DNA of 64,000 nt from Marasmitruncus massiliensis (GTDB taxonomy: Bacteria; Bacillota; Clostridia; Oscillospirales; Ruminococcaceae). Shown here in pieces: positions 9,066 to 17,660 of the stretch. Position 1 is the stretch's first letter, and the number at the start of each line of letters is the position of its first letter. Where the stretch lies: positions 620,001-684,000 of the forward strand of contig NZ_FYDE01000004.1 in NCBI RefSeq assembly GCF_900186535.1, written 5' to 3'. The notes beneath the pieces were generated by a model. The model searched no databases and was not told the origin of the DNA. It saw only the letters and a program-made list of their open reading frames with translations. Made by a program: the position numbers and the translations under genes.

Positions 9066-9710
9066 ATGAAGCTATATGTAAAACCTGTGGGAACGCTTGG
9101 CACCAACTGCTATATTGTTGCCGACGACAGCGGAAAATGCGCGGTCATCGATCCCGGTGCTCAGGCGGAAAAGCTGCTTGATTTTTTGGAAACCCATGGC
9201 TTTACGCCGGAATATATCCTGCTGACCCATGGGCACTATGACCATATCGGCGCGGTGAAGGCCATTGCGGAAAAATACGGCTGCAAGATTGCCATAGGGA
9301 GAAACGACGCCGAACAGCTTACCGACCGCGAGAAAAGCCTTGCCACTTCGCGGGGACTGAGCGAAAAGGACTATCTGATGGCGACTGACCTGCTGTTGGC
9401 GGAAGGGGACCATCTGACGGTCGGAAACCTGGCATTTTCGGTTCTCGATACGCCGGGGCATACCCGCGGCGGAGTGTGCTATCTCTGCGGGGACCTGCTC
9501 TTTTCCGGGGACACCCTGTTCTGCGGGGACGTCGGGCGCTGCGACCTCTACGGCGGCAATTTTATCATGATGCAGGAGTCTCTGAAAAAACTGGCCGCAC
9601 TGAAAGGCGATTTCCGGGTGCTACCCGGACACGGCCCGGAAAGCACCCTGGATCAGGAACGTATGCAGAATCCATACATGAGGGAGCATTCGGATGACGG
9701 TCTTTCTTAG
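9066..9710 (+). CDS. Glyoxalase-II-like metallo-beta-lactamase-fold hydrolase
   Basis: A 214-residue MBL-fold protein with the metal ligands HGHYDH (H55, H57, D59, H60), PGHTRGG, FSGDTLF and LPGHGPEST. The family (YcbL/YqgX type) hydrolyses thioesters such as S-lactoylglutathione or related substrates; the real substrate cannot be read. ATG 9066 is chosen over GTG 9057 because AAGGAG (9052-9057) sits 8 nt upstream of it. It overlaps hemZ by 17 bp and follows dtd by 12 bp, so it is co-transcribed. Confidence 0.9.
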   Translation: MKLYVKPVGTLGTNCYIVADDSGKCAVIDPGAQAEKLLDFLETHGFTPEYILLTHGHYDHIGAVKAIAEKYGCKIAIGRNDAEQLTDREKSLATSRGLSEKDYLMATDLLLAEGDHLTVGNLAFSVLDTPGHTRGGVCYLCGDLLFSGDTLFCGDVGRCDLYGGNFIMMQESLKKLAALKGDFRVLPGHGPESTLDQERMQNPYMREHSDDGLS

Positions 9711-11175
9711 AGGACATCACTTCGGTTATGAGCTGCAGCGCGTGGCGCAGATGTTCTTTTTCGGGGAAAAAGTCGAGATTGCCGACGGGGAGCCGGAGGC
9801 CGGACAGCCGGACGGTTATCTCTTTGCGGAACTGGACGGCGGGGAACTGCGGGTTTCCGGCTGTCCGTGCGGGGACAAGCATTACCGGCTTCTGGATACC
9901 GTGCAGCCGGAGGACAGGCAGAATGATGTTGAACATAAATTCGGCGTCATGATTTACCGGATTTTATCAGATGCCACCGGTATCCGCCCTCCATGGGGGG
10001 TGCTGACCGGAATCCGGCCTGTGAAGCTGTTTGCTTCCCGCATGCGGCGCGGCGAGGATGACGGGGCGCTGCGCGCGCATTTTACCGGCGGCTGCCTGAT
10101 GAGCGAAGAACGGTTTTCCCTGGCCATGCAGACCGCGAAGGCACAAAAGGAGCTTTTATGCCGGTCTACGCCCGACAGCTTCTCACTTTATGTTTCCATT
10201 CCGTTTTGTCCGACACGATGCGCTTACTGCTCCTTTGTCTCCCATTCGGTGGAAAAGGCCGCGAAGCTGTTGCCCGTCTATGTGGACAGGCTGTGTGAGG
10301 AACTTCGTTATACCGCAGAAATTGCTTCTTCACTGGGGCTTTCGCTTCGTACCGTTTATTTCGGGGGCGGAACGCCGACTACACTATTGCCGGAGCAGCT
10401 TTCCCGTATCTGTGAAACAATCTCCGCTTGCTTTGACACCAAAAATGTATGGGAATATACGGTGGAGGCCGGACGGCCGGATACAATTACGCGGAAAAAG
10501 CTCGAAGTAATCCGCGCCGCCGGAGCGGACAGAATCAGCATCAATCCGCAGACGCTGAGCGATTCCGTGTTGGGAGCCATCGGCAGGAAGCATACGACGC
10601 GGCAGACGCTGGAGGCGTTTGCCCTTGCGCGTTCCTGCGGATGCGACAATATCAATATGGATTTGATTGCAGGGCTTCCCACAGATACGCCGGAGGGGTT
10701 CCGGGCGTCTGTGGACGGGATCCTGGCGCTTGCACCGGAAAATATTACGGTGCATACCCTGACTGTCAAACGTTCGGCGGAGATGACCTTCGAACGCGCC
10801 CGCGCGGAACTGGCAATGGTAGGAGACATGGTGGATTATGCGCGGAATGCGGTACAGGCGGCGGGCTACCGCCCCTATTACCTTTACAGGCAGAATGGGT
10901 CGCTGTCCGCATTGGAAAACGTGGGCTATGCAAAGCCGGGGACCGAAGGGTTTTACAATGTCTACATTATGGATGAAACCCATTCGATTTTTGCGGTCGG
11001 CGCCGGCGCTTCCACGAAGCTGTGCCACCCGGTTACAGGCGAAATCAAACGGATCTATAATTATAAATATCCCTATGAATACGTGGACCGTTTTGAAACG
11101 GTAAAAGAACGAAAGCTGGAAATTCCGCGCTTTTATGGGTATGATAAGAAAAAGATTCCGGAAACCTGCTTGTAA
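9694..11175 (+). CDS. hemZ: Coproporphyrinogen dehydrogenase HemZ-like radical SAM protein
   Basis: 493 residues. The radical-SAM cluster motif CPTRCAYC (C172, C176, C179) comes after an N-terminal extension of about 165 residues that is typical of HemZ rather than HemN/HemW. GGGTPT follows near residue 229. HemZ-family proteins are annotated as oxygen-independent coproporphyrinogen III dehydrogenases, but many hosts lack a full haem pathway, so the true role may differ. Its start lies within the upstream hydrolase gene (17-bp overlap). The stop codon overlaps the -35 of the next promoter, marking the end of the recJ-hemZ unit. Confidence 0.88.
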   Translation: MTVFLRGHHFGYELQRVAQMFFFGEKVEIADGEPEAGQPDGYLFAELDGGELRVSGCPCGDKHYRLLDTVQPEDRQNDVEHKFGVMIYRILSDATGIRPPWGVLTGIRPVKLFASRMRRGEDDGALRAHFTGGCLMSEERFSLAMQTAKAQKELLCRSTPDSFSLYVSIPFCPTRCAYCSFVSHSVEKAAKLLPVYVDRLCEELRYTAEIASSLGLSLRTVYFGGGTPTTLLPEQLSRICETISACFDTKNVWEYTVEAGRPDTITRKKLEVIRAAGADRISINPQTLSDSVLGAIGRKHTTRQTLEAFALARSCGCDNINMDLIAGLPTDTPEGFRASVDGILALAPENITVHTLTVKRSAEMTFERARAELAMVGDMVDYARNAVQAAGYRPYYLYRQNGSLSALENVGYAKPGTEGFYNVYIMDETHSIFAVGAGASTKLCHPVTGEIKRIYNYKYPYEYVDRFETVKERKLEIPRFYGYDKKKIPETCL

Positions 11176-11198
11176 ACGGTTTCCATTCAGTGTATAAT
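11170..11198 (+). promoter_or_regulatory. Promoter for the zinc-ribbon gene
   Basis: TTGTAA (11170-11175, containing the hemZ stop codon), a 17-bp spacer and a perfect TATAAT (11193-11198). Confidence 0.65.
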
Positions 11199-11239
11199 TT
11201 ATATGATCATCGAAATTATGACAGGAGGGTCATTTTAAT

Positions 11240-11653
11240 ATGAGTAAACTGGATGAGCTGATTTTAAAGGCAAAGGATTTGGCCGGAGTTGCCGGCAGCA
11301 AGACCCAGGAAGTTGTGGAATTGACCAAGCTTCATCTGCAGGTGACCCAGCTGAAATCTGATATTGACGCGAATTACCAGAAGCTTGGTGAAATTGTTTT
11401 TGAACTGAATAAGGCTGGTACGCAGAATGATGAGCTTATTCATATGTGCGTATCGGAGATCCAGTCTCAGCTCGACGAGCTGGCTGCCCTGAGCCATAAA
11501 ATTGATGAAATGAAAAATGTGGTGAAATGCCCCCAGTGCATGGCGGCAAATCCTGTCGGCGCGCTGTACTGCTCCCGGTGCGGATTTTCGCTCAAATCTC
11601 AGGCGCCTGAACAGCAGGATGAAGATGAAGACACCGAGGACCCGACACTTTGA
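11240..11653 (+). CDS. Coiled-coil zinc-ribbon protein of unknown function
   Basis: 137 residues. Residues 1 to about 95 look helical (heptad-like leucines, for example ELTKLHLQVTQLKSDIDANYQKLGE). A C4 zinc ribbon follows (CPQC and CSRC, about residues 97-117), and then an acidic Asp/Glu-rich tail. No transmembrane segment or enzyme motif is visible. AGGAGGGT precedes ATG 11240. The gene has its own promoter and terminator, so it is monocistronic. Such YtxH-/zinc-ribbon-like proteins are common and uncharacterised in Clostridia; a scaffold or adaptor role is only a guess. Confidence 0.85.
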   Translation: MSKLDELILKAKDLAGVAGSKTQEVVELTKLHLQVTQLKSDIDANYQKLGEIVFELNKAGTQNDELIHMCVSEIQSQLDELAALSHKIDEMKNVVKCPQCMAANPVGALYCSRCGFSLKSQAPEQQDEDEDTEDPTL

Positions 11654-11693
11654 GAGCCTCTTAGCGGTTACAGGCTGATGAAACATTGCAATC

Positions 11694-11722
11694 AGCGGCC
11701 ACCCGAGCGGGTGGTCGCTTTC
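11694..11722 (+). terminator. Terminator after the zinc-ribbon gene
   Basis: An 11-bp stem (AGCGGCCACCC with GGGTGGTCGCT, one G-T pair) around a GAGC loop, then a short T run. Confidence 0.85.
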
Positions 11723-11778
11723 TGTCTGCTAAAAAATGCGCGATGGGCTTCAGACAATGAATGATAAGGATTGGTTAA

Positions 11779-13137
11779 ATGGAAGAAAGAAAAGAAAATA
11801 AGATGGGGACCATGCCGGTAGGAAAGCTGTTGATTTCAATGTCACTGCCGGTCATGATTTCGATGCTTGTGCAGGCGCTGTACAATATTGTGGACAGTAT
11901 TTTTGTCGCACAAGTCAGTGAAAACGCGCTCACCGCTGTTTCGCTGGCATTTCCGGTGCAGAATTTGATCATAGCCGTCGGAGTAGGCACCGGGGTTGGT
12001 ATTAATTCGCTGCTTTCCAGGCGGCTAGGAGAGAGAAACTATGAGGATGCCAACGCTACGGCGGAGAACGGTATCCTGCTTGCGATTATAAACTGGCTGG
12101 TATTCGCGGTGCTCGGCGGGCTGTTTTCCGAACCATTTTTCCGCATGTTTACGCAAAACGCGGAGATCGTTGAAATGGGAACCCAATATCTGCAGATCTG
12201 TACGATTTTTTCGTTTGGCCTGTTTATGCAGCTCACCATAGAACGGATTATGCAGTCGACCGGCGTCACGATTTACAATATGATCACGCAGGGAGTCGGG
12301 GCGATTTTTAATATTATTTTTGACCCGATCCTGATCTTCGGCCTGTTTGGGATGCCCAGAATGGGGGTGGCCGGCGCCGCCCTTGCAACAGTATTGGGGC
12401 AGATTCTGGCGATGGGCCTGGGCATTTTGTTCAACCATTATAAAAATCATGAAGTACGGATCCATTTTAAGGGGTTCCGCCCGAACCCGCGCATCATCAG
12501 GGAGATCTATCAGGTGGGGGTTCCCTCCATTATCATGCAGTCCATCGCTACGATTATGACGGTTGGCATGAATAAAATCCTGCTGATGTTTACGGAAACG
12601 GCGGTTTCTGTTTTCGGTGTCTACTTTAAGCTGCAAAGCTTCATCTTTATGCCGGTCTTCGGCCTGACTAACGGGCTGATCCCGATTGTGGCCTATAATT
12701 TCGGCGCCCGCAAAAAGGCCCGGATCATGCATGCGCTGCGGGACGCGCTGATCTATGCGGTAGCGATTATGTCGCTGGGCGTTCTGATCTTTCAGGTGTT
12801 CCCCGAACAGCTGCTTGCCATGTTCAAGGCTTCGGATGTCATGCTGTCCATCGGCGTTCCGGCACTTCGCATCATCAGCATCAGCTTTTTTGGCGCGGGG
12901 GTCGCAATCGTGCTGTCGTCGGTGTTTCAGGCGGTGGGGAACGGTGTGCTCAGCCTGCTGATGTCGGTTGCGCGTCAATTGGTGGTGATTCTGCCGGCGG
13001 CCTATCTTCTGGCGAAATTTTTCGGCCTCAACGCAGTGTGGTTTTCCTTTGTCTTGGCGGAAATTACTTCGGTCGGAATGGCAATTTTGATGTTCCGAAA
13101 GGTATACCGTAACCGGATTCAGCAGATGCCTGATTGA
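11779..13137 (+). CDS. MATE-family multidrug/sodium antiporter
   Basis: 452 residues with 12 predicted hydrophobic segments and typical MATE features: the opening GKLLISMSLPVMISMLVQALYNIVD-type start, VAQVSENALTAVSLAFP in helix 2 and GVPSIIMQS in the second half. It would export cationic drugs or metabolites using Na+ or H+; the substrate is not predictable. The RBS before ATG 11779 is weak (AAGGATTGG); a second in-frame ATG at 11803 (MGTMPVGK) is possible. The gene stands alone between two terminators and converges on mtnN. Confidence 0.9.
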   Translation: MEERKENKMGTMPVGKLLISMSLPVMISMLVQALYNIVDSIFVAQVSENALTAVSLAFPVQNLIIAVGVGTGVGINSLLSRRLGERNYEDANATAENGILLAIINWLVFAVLGGLFSEPFFRMFTQNAEIVEMGTQYLQICTIFSFGLFMQLTIERIMQSTGVTIYNMITQGVGAIFNIIFDPILIFGLFGMPRMGVAGAALATVLGQILAMGLGILFNHYKNHEVRIHFKGFRPNPRIIREIYQVGVPSIIMQSIATIMTVGMNKILLMFTETAVSVFGVYFKLQSFIFMPVFGLTNGLIPIVAYNFGARKKARIMHALRDALIYAVAIMSLGVLIFQVFPEQLLAMFKASDVMLSIGVPALRIISISFFGAGVAIVLSSVFQAVGNGVLSLLMSVARQLVVILPAAYLLAKFFGLNAVWFSFVLAEITSVGMAILMFRKVYRNRIQQMPD

Positions 13138-13145
13138 CAAAATGG

Positions 13146-13184
13146 AAAGGAGCCGGTTTCCTCTGTTGGGAAACCGGCTCCTTT
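13146..13184. terminator. Bidirectional terminator between MATE gene and mtnN
   Basis: A 16-bp perfect stem (13146-13161 with 13169-13184) around a 7-nt loop lies in the 60-bp gap between two convergent genes. Each arm is flanked by A/T tracts, so it can serve both strands. Confidence 0.88.
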
Positions 13185-13197
13185 GCCGTGTTTTTGC

Positions 13198-13875
13198 TTA
13201 CAGACGCTCAATCAGAGAAAGTGTAATTTTTGCGCAGCGTTCGGCAGCGTGCACCACAAACGTATCAAAATCGGTCGCGCCCTGATCGTCGGCCCCGTCG
13301 GAAATGCATCGGATCACCGCGAAAGGGACCTTGTTCAGATAGCAGACATGCCCAATAGCGGCGCCCTCCATTTCTGTCGTCATTCCCTGTGTGTCCGCGA
13401 TGATCTTTGCCTTCACAGTGGAGTCGGTGACAAACTGGTCGCCGGAAACGACCCTCCCGCGCAGACAGGCAATCCCTTGTTCCGCGCAGACTTTTTCCGC
13501 GAGCGAGGAGATGCGCTCGTCGGCGGGAAAATGGTCTGCGCCCGGGAAATAATCGCCGGAAAGAAATCCGGAATAGAGATCATGATAGGCCACATCGGTG
13601 GCCGCTACGATATCCATAATATGGAGCTTGTCCGAAAGCGCTCCCGAGACTCCGCTGTTGATGATGCAATCAGCGTGGAAATTCGAAATCAGCATCTGCG
13701 CGCACGCGGCGGCGTTTACTTTGCCGATGCCGCATTGGACCGCGACGACCTGCTTTTCCCCGAGGCCGGCGGTATAAAACGTGTAAAGCCCAACCTGCTC
13801 GGGCCTGCCGCCAAGCGCTTCCCGGATGCGCTTCAGTTCGCTTTCCAGCGCGCAGATAATGCCAATGGTTTTCAT
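13198..13875 (-). CDS. mtnN: 5'-methylthioadenosine/S-adenosylhomocysteine nucleosidase
   Basis: Cleaves MTA and SAH (and 5'-deoxyadenosine) to adenine plus the thiosugar, in methionine salvage and the activated methyl cycle. It is 225 residues long, the normal size. It starts MKTIGIICALESEL and carries EMEGAAIGHVCYLNKVPFAVIRCISDGAD, which includes the substrate-binding ME pair and the catalytic Asp region. The start is ATG 13875 with GGGAGGAT upstream; a longer frame to 13890 has no support. It is a single minus-strand gene divergent from the flippase gene. Confidence 0.94.
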   Translation of the reverse strand: MKTIGIICALESELKRIREALGGRPEQVGLYTFYTAGLGEKQVVAVQCGIGKVNAAACAQMLISNFHADCIINSGVSGALSDKLHIMDIVAATDVAYHDLYSGFLSGDYFPGADHFPADERISSLAEKVCAEQGIACLRGRVVSGDQFVTDSTVKAKIIADTQGMTTEMEGAAIGHVCYLNKVPFAVIRCISDGADDQGATDFDTFVVHAAERCAKITLSLIERL

Positions 13876-14002
13876 GATAAATCCTCCCAACTGTTTATGG
13901 AGCTATTTTACATCATGGCGGGCCGCATTTCAACTTTATGCGGGTTATAATTCTTTTTCTGTTTTAATATAGCTGTAATGTTGCAGAAAAGGGGGGATGA
14001 GG

Positions 14003-15745
14003 ATGGGCAGACAGCATAAGCAGGGGTATCTTTATGGTATGATGGTGCTTGCGGCGGGAACCATAGTGGTGAAACTGATCGGTGCGCTGTTTAAAATCCC
14101 GCTTACGAATATTCTCGGCGGGGTGGGCATGAGTTATTTCAATGTTGCCTATGACCTTTACTACCCCCTTTATGCACTGTTTGTATCGGGAGTGCCGGTT
14201 GCGGTATCCAAACTGGTAAGCGAGAGCATGGCCCGCGGGCAGGCGCGCGATGCCAGAAGGCTGCTGCGGATTTCGGCCGTTATTTTTGTTGGGATTGGGC
14301 TTTCGGGTTCTGTTGTCATGGTATTCGGCGCGAAATGGTTTGCGGCGGTTGTCCATAATCCGGACGCGAGGTATGCAGTATGGATGCTGTCACCCGCTCT
14401 GTTCTTCGGCTGTGTCACAGCCGCGTTCCGGGGGTATTTCCAGGGCCTCCAGGACATGAGGCCGACCGCTGTGTCGCAGATTGTGGAGGCGGTCGCAAAG
14501 CTGGTGCTGGGGCTGACACTGGCCTATCTCATCACGCAGGCGGGCCTGCGCCAGTTTGCACGGCAGGGTACGGTGTTTGGAATCCCCTGCCCGGGTGCTG
14601 AGGAAGCAAGGCTGGCGGTCTTGCCGTTCGCCGCCGCCGGAGCAATTCTGGGGGTAACGGCCGGCGCCCTGTGCGGCAGCATCTATCTCTATGGCTACCA
14701 TAAGCTGGGCCGTGGCGGTATCCCGCTGGCACTGTGGAAGAAAGCTCCAAAGGCAGTCCCGGCAAAGGTGCTCGGGCGGCGCCTGATTGCAATTGCCCTG
14801 CCCGTCTGCTGTGCTTCCGTGATCACCAACATGACTTCGTTCATTGATCTGGTCTCCGTCATGAACCGGCTGGTCTCGGCCATTGAAAACAGCCCGGAAA
14901 CGGTGCTGGGGATGTATCGGAATGCGATTCCGTCCGGTGTGGGGCTGGAGCAGCTGGCCTCTTACCTTTACGGGTGCTATTCCGGGCTGGCGGTTCCAAT
15001 CTACAATCTGGTCCCGTCTTTGACGGCTGTGATTGGAGTCAGCCTGCTGCCTGCGGTATCAGCCTCATGGGCGACCCATAGCCAGGCTGCGTTGGAACGC
15101 AATGTCGCCAGCGCTCTGCGGGTGGCTTCCATGATCGCGATGCCTGCGGGCATCGGTATTTCGGCTATGGCGGAGCCGATTATGCGCCTGCTCTATTTTT
15201 CAAAGCCGATGGAAGTGGCGGCAATTGCGCCCGCGCTCCGGCTGATGGGAATCAGCGCGGTATTTGTCGCGTTGACGCTTCCAGTCAACGCAATTTTACA
15301 GGCGGTCGGGCGTGCGGAACTGCCGATGAAGCTTTTGCTTTGGGGTGGGCTGATGAAACTGGCTCTTAACTATTTTATGGTCGCGGTTCCCCAGCTGAAT
15401 ATCCGGGCCGTCCCCGTCGGGACGCTTTTCTGTTACGCGTTTGTGCTTGCGGTCAGTTTATCGGCTTTGATTCATACAACCGGTGTACGCCTTTCCATTT
15501 CCGGAATATTCGGGAAGCCGCTTTTTGCCGCGCTGTGCTGCGGCGTCACGGCGCGGGCTGCTTATTTACTATTGCTGAGTACCTGCCAGGAAGCCGTTTC
15601 CACCCTTTTTGGGGTGGCTGTTGGAGGCTTTTTTTATCTTGTAGTGCTCATTTTTACAAAAACCGTGACAAAAATTGATATTTTGATGCTTCCCAACGCA
15701 GAAAAGTTTATAAATATACTTGAAAAGCACAAACTTTTAGGGTAA
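14003..15745 (+). CDS. SpoVB/YtgP-type polysaccharide flippase (MOP superfamily)
   Basis: 580 residues with about 14 hydrophobic segments. The N-terminus (LAAGTIVVKLIGALFKIPLTNI, then YDLYYPLYALFVSGVPVAVSKLVSE) is characteristic of the SpoVB/YtgP branch, which contains lipid-II or polysaccharide flippases involved in peptidoglycan or spore-cortex synthesis. Whether this copy serves vegetative wall or cortex cannot be decided. ATG 14003 is preferred to ATG 13997 because the G-rich RBS (AAAGGGGGG, 13988-13996) would be too close to the latter. The next promoter overlaps its 3' end. Confidence 0.9.
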   Translation: MGRQHKQGYLYGMMVLAAGTIVVKLIGALFKIPLTNILGGVGMSYFNVAYDLYYPLYALFVSGVPVAVSKLVSESMARGQARDARRLLRISAVIFVGIGLSGSVVMVFGAKWFAAVVHNPDARYAVWMLSPALFFGCVTAAFRGYFQGLQDMRPTAVSQIVEAVAKLVLGLTLAYLITQAGLRQFARQGTVFGIPCPGAEEARLAVLPFAAAGAILGVTAGALCGSIYLYGYHKLGRGGIPLALWKKAPKAVPAKVLGRRLIAIALPVCCASVITNMTSFIDLVSVMNRLVSAIENSPETVLGMYRNAIPSGVGLEQLASYLYGCYSGLAVPIYNLVPSLTAVIGVSLLPAVSASWATHSQAALERNVASALRVASMIAMPAGIGISAMAEPIMRLLYFSKPMEVAAIAPALRLMGISAVFVALTLPVNAILQAVGRAELPMKLLLWGGLMKLALNYFMVAVPQLNIRAVPVGTLFCYAFVLAVSLSALIHTTGVRLSISGIFGKPLFAALCCGVTARAAYLLLLSTCQEAVSTLFGVAVGGFFYLVVLIFTKTVTKIDILMLPNAEKFINILEKHKLLG

Positions 15746-15751
15746 TATAAT
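15720..15751 (+). promoter_or_regulatory. Promoter for mazG-hup
   Basis: TTGAAA (15720-15725), then a 17-bp spacer to TAATAT (15743-15748), overlapping a TATAAT at 15746-15751. It straddles the stop codon of the flippase gene. Confidence 0.65.
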
Positions 15752-15817
15752 AAAAGCCGTCTTACAATAAATTTCCGTTTTTGAGACGGCAAAGAAAAGC
15801 TCATGGAGGCGTTTGAA

Positions 15818-16618
15818 TTGCCAGTGAATTTCCCCCAAAAACAGTCCTACGATATTGGCGATCTGCTTAAGATCATGGAACTGCTGCGGGGAGAAGACGG
15901 CTGCCCATGGGACAGGGAACAGGATCACCACTCGATTCGCAAAAACTTTCTGGAAGAGACGTATGAAGTGATGGAAGCAATCGACAAGGAGGATTCCGAA
16001 CTTTTAAAGGAAGAGCTCGGAGATGTCCTGTTGCAGATCGTTTTTCACTGCCGAATGGAATCGGAATCAGGCCGGTTTGATTTTGGGGATGTGTGCGACG
16101 GAATCTGTAAGAAACTGATTGTACGCCACCCCCATGTTTTTGGCGATGTCACTGTGGAGAATTCCGGGGAAGTGATTGTCAACTGGGATCAGATTAAACG
16201 GCAGACAAAAGGGCAGAATACCACAACGGAAACACTGAAAAGTGTTCCGGCGGTGTTTCCGGCTTTGATGCGCAGCGAAAAGGTCCAGCACCGCGCGGCA
16301 AAGTCCGGGTTTGATTATCCGTCCCTGGAATATGCAATGAGCGACCTCGACAGCGAGATAAACGAGCTGAAAGCAGCAATCGCTGAGAAAAATCAGGCGC
16401 ATGTTGAGGAAGAACTTGGGGATTTGCTTTTTGCGGCTGTAAATGTGTCGCGCTTCACGCAGACAGATGCGGAAAATGCGCTGGCCCGTTCCTGCGAAAA
16501 ATTTATCGCCCGGTTTGAGCAGGTGGAGAATCTGGCAGTTTCTAACGGCGTAGACATGAAGCAGGCTTCCATTGAGGAACTGGACAAGCTTTGGAAGCAG
16601 GCAAAAATGCGGGTATGA
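15818..16618 (+). CDS. mazG: Nucleoside triphosphate pyrophosphohydrolase MazG
   Basis: House-cleaning enzyme that hydrolyses NTPs/dNTPs to NMPs and pyrophosphate. The protein has two MazG domains. The first carries GCPWDREQDHHSIRKNFLEETYEVMEAID and EELGDVLLQIVFH (EExxE and ExxD metal ligands); the second carries EEELGDLLFAAVNVSR. I place the start at TTG 15818 (266 residues), because TGGAGG (15804-15809) lies 8 nt upstream and the resulting N-terminus MPVNFPQKQSYDIGDLL matches relatives. ATG 15803 (271 residues) is the alternative but lacks a good RBS. It is followed by HU, a classic Firmicutes pairing. Confidence 0.92.
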   Translation: MPVNFPQKQSYDIGDLLKIMELLRGEDGCPWDREQDHHSIRKNFLEETYEVMEAIDKEDSELLKEELGDVLLQIVFHCRMESESGRFDFGDVCDGICKKLIVRHPHVFGDVTVENSGEVIVNWDQIKRQTKGQNTTTETLKSVPAVFPALMRSEKVQHRAAKSGFDYPSLEYAMSDLDSEINELKAAIAEKNQAHVEEELGDLLFAAVNVSRFTQTDAENALARSCEKFIARFEQVENLAVSNGVDMKQASIEELDKLWKQAKMRV

Positions 16619-16675
16619 TCACAGGAGAGAGTCCTGATGGCATATTTTTATTAAATAATTACGGAGGTCATTTCA

Positions 16676-16954
16676 ATGACAAAAGCAGAACTTATTGCCG
16701 CGGTGGCAGAAAAATCGGAACTTTCCAAGAAGGACAGCGAGAAGGCGGTTGTTGCAGTAGTTGACGCAATTACAGAAGCTCTGGTTGCCGGCGAAAAAGT
16801 TGCTCTGGTAGGCTTTGGTACTTTCGAGACCAAGACCCGTAATGAAAGACAGGGCATCAACCCGATTACCAAAGAACCGATGACAATTGCGGCGGCGACG
16901 GTTCCTGCGTTTAAAGCTGGAAAAGCTCTGAAAGATGCTGTGGCCGGCAAATAA
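16676..16954 (+). CDS. hup: DNA-binding protein HU
   Basis: Histone-like nucleoid protein, 92 residues. MTKAELIAAVAEKSELSKKDSEKAV, VGFGTFETKTRNERQGINPIT and VPAFKAGKALKDAV cover the whole HU fold, including the DNA-intercalating arm. RBS GGAGGT stands 9 nt before ATG 16676. A strong terminator follows at once. Confidence 0.97.
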   Translation: MTKAELIAAVAEKSELSKKDSEKAVVAVVDAITEALVAGEKVALVGFGTFETKTRNERQGINPITKEPMTIAAATVPAFKAGKALKDAVAGK

Positions 16955-16966
16955 ATTTTAGAAATA

Positions 16967-17002
16967 AAACCCGCCGGATGATTTACAGTCGGCGGGTTTT
17001 TT
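16967..17002 (+). terminator. Terminator after hup
   Basis: AAACCCGCCG pairs with CGGCGGGTTT (10 bp) across a 13-nt loop and is followed by TTTT. Confidence 0.9.
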
Positions 17003-17063
17003 CTATTTGTCTGCTTGTGGGACGCGTGTAACGCGACTTACGGCAATGATGTGGAGGACAATG

Positions 17064-17306
17064 ATGCGACTGGATAAATATCTGAAGACAACCCGGCTGA
17101 TTAAACGCCGGACAGTGGCCAACGAAGCCTGTGACGCAGGACGTATCATCGTGAACGGTAAGCCTGCCAGAGCGTCTTACGACGTGAAAGAAGGGGACAT
17201 TGTGGAAATCTGTCTGGGGCAGAAGCCGCTCAAGGTGAAAGTGGCCAAAGTCAGCGAGTACGCCACGAAGGATACGGCGTCCGAGGGATATGAAGTCATA
17301 GAATAA
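17064..17306 (+). CDS. S4-domain RNA-binding protein, RqcP/YabO-like
   Basis: 80 residues forming a single S4 domain (MRLDKYLKTTRLIKRRTVAN, then GRIIVNGKPA and VKEGDIVEI). The mazG-hup-rqcP order is the conserved Firmicutes arrangement, where RqcP helps the RqcH ribosome-quality-control tailing of stalled nascent chains. ATG 17064 is chosen over ATG 17061 because GTGGAGG (17051-17057) then has a 6-nt spacing. The usual followers yabP-yabQ-divIC are not found after it; instead a long inverted repeat and the sporulation block follow. Confidence 0.88.
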   Translation: MRLDKYLKTTRLIKRRTVANEACDAGRIIVNGKPARASYDVKEGDIVEICLGQKPLKVKVAKVSEYATKDTASEGYEVIE

Positions 17307-17316
17307 AACAGATTAT

Positions 17317-17381
17317 GCCGCTTTAAAGCTATCCGGGCAGGCGCTTCTGCATTGCGTCTGCCCGGATAGCTTTAAAGCGGC
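17317..17381. repeat. Long perfect inverted repeat (24-bp arms)
   Basis: Bases 17317-17340 and 17358-17381 are perfect reverse complements across a 17-nt spacer whose ends can pair for a few more bases. No T run follows on either strand, so it is not a textbook terminator. The remaining gap (17382-17603) shows nothing I can assign. Confidence 0.8.
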
Positions 17382-17603
17382 AGGATGGATTCCGGCAGTA
17401 ATCGGACTGCGCGGGGATATCCGCCTGTTTGGCGGGAAAACAGGACTGAATGAGTGACAGCAGCTAAAATGATAATTGTTGCAATTTCGGCTGTTAGAGC
17501 CTGATAGGTATCGTCTGTATCAATATATGATGCCGAAGTGTCGTTTGTGATGGGCGGACATGGATATATGGAAAAAATACTTTTCATTGAGTGGAAAATG
17601 TTT

Positions 17604-17660
17604 AAGAACGGATAAAAATTGCGCCTGTAAATTTTACAGGCGCAATTTTTATCTGTTCTT
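17604..17660 (-). terminator. Terminator at the 3' end of sigE
   Basis: A long imperfect hairpin centred near 17632: GCGCCTGTAAA pairs with TTTACAGGCGC and is flanked by complementary AAAAATT/AATTTTT tracts. On the minus strand it ends in a T run right after the sigE stop codon. The A/T flanks would also work on the plus strand. Confidence 0.8.

Noticed and set aside
13183-13950. A 255-codon plus-strand frame antisense to mtnN
   Set aside because: No RBS and no conserved motif; the minus strand encodes a full MTA/SAH nucleosidase.
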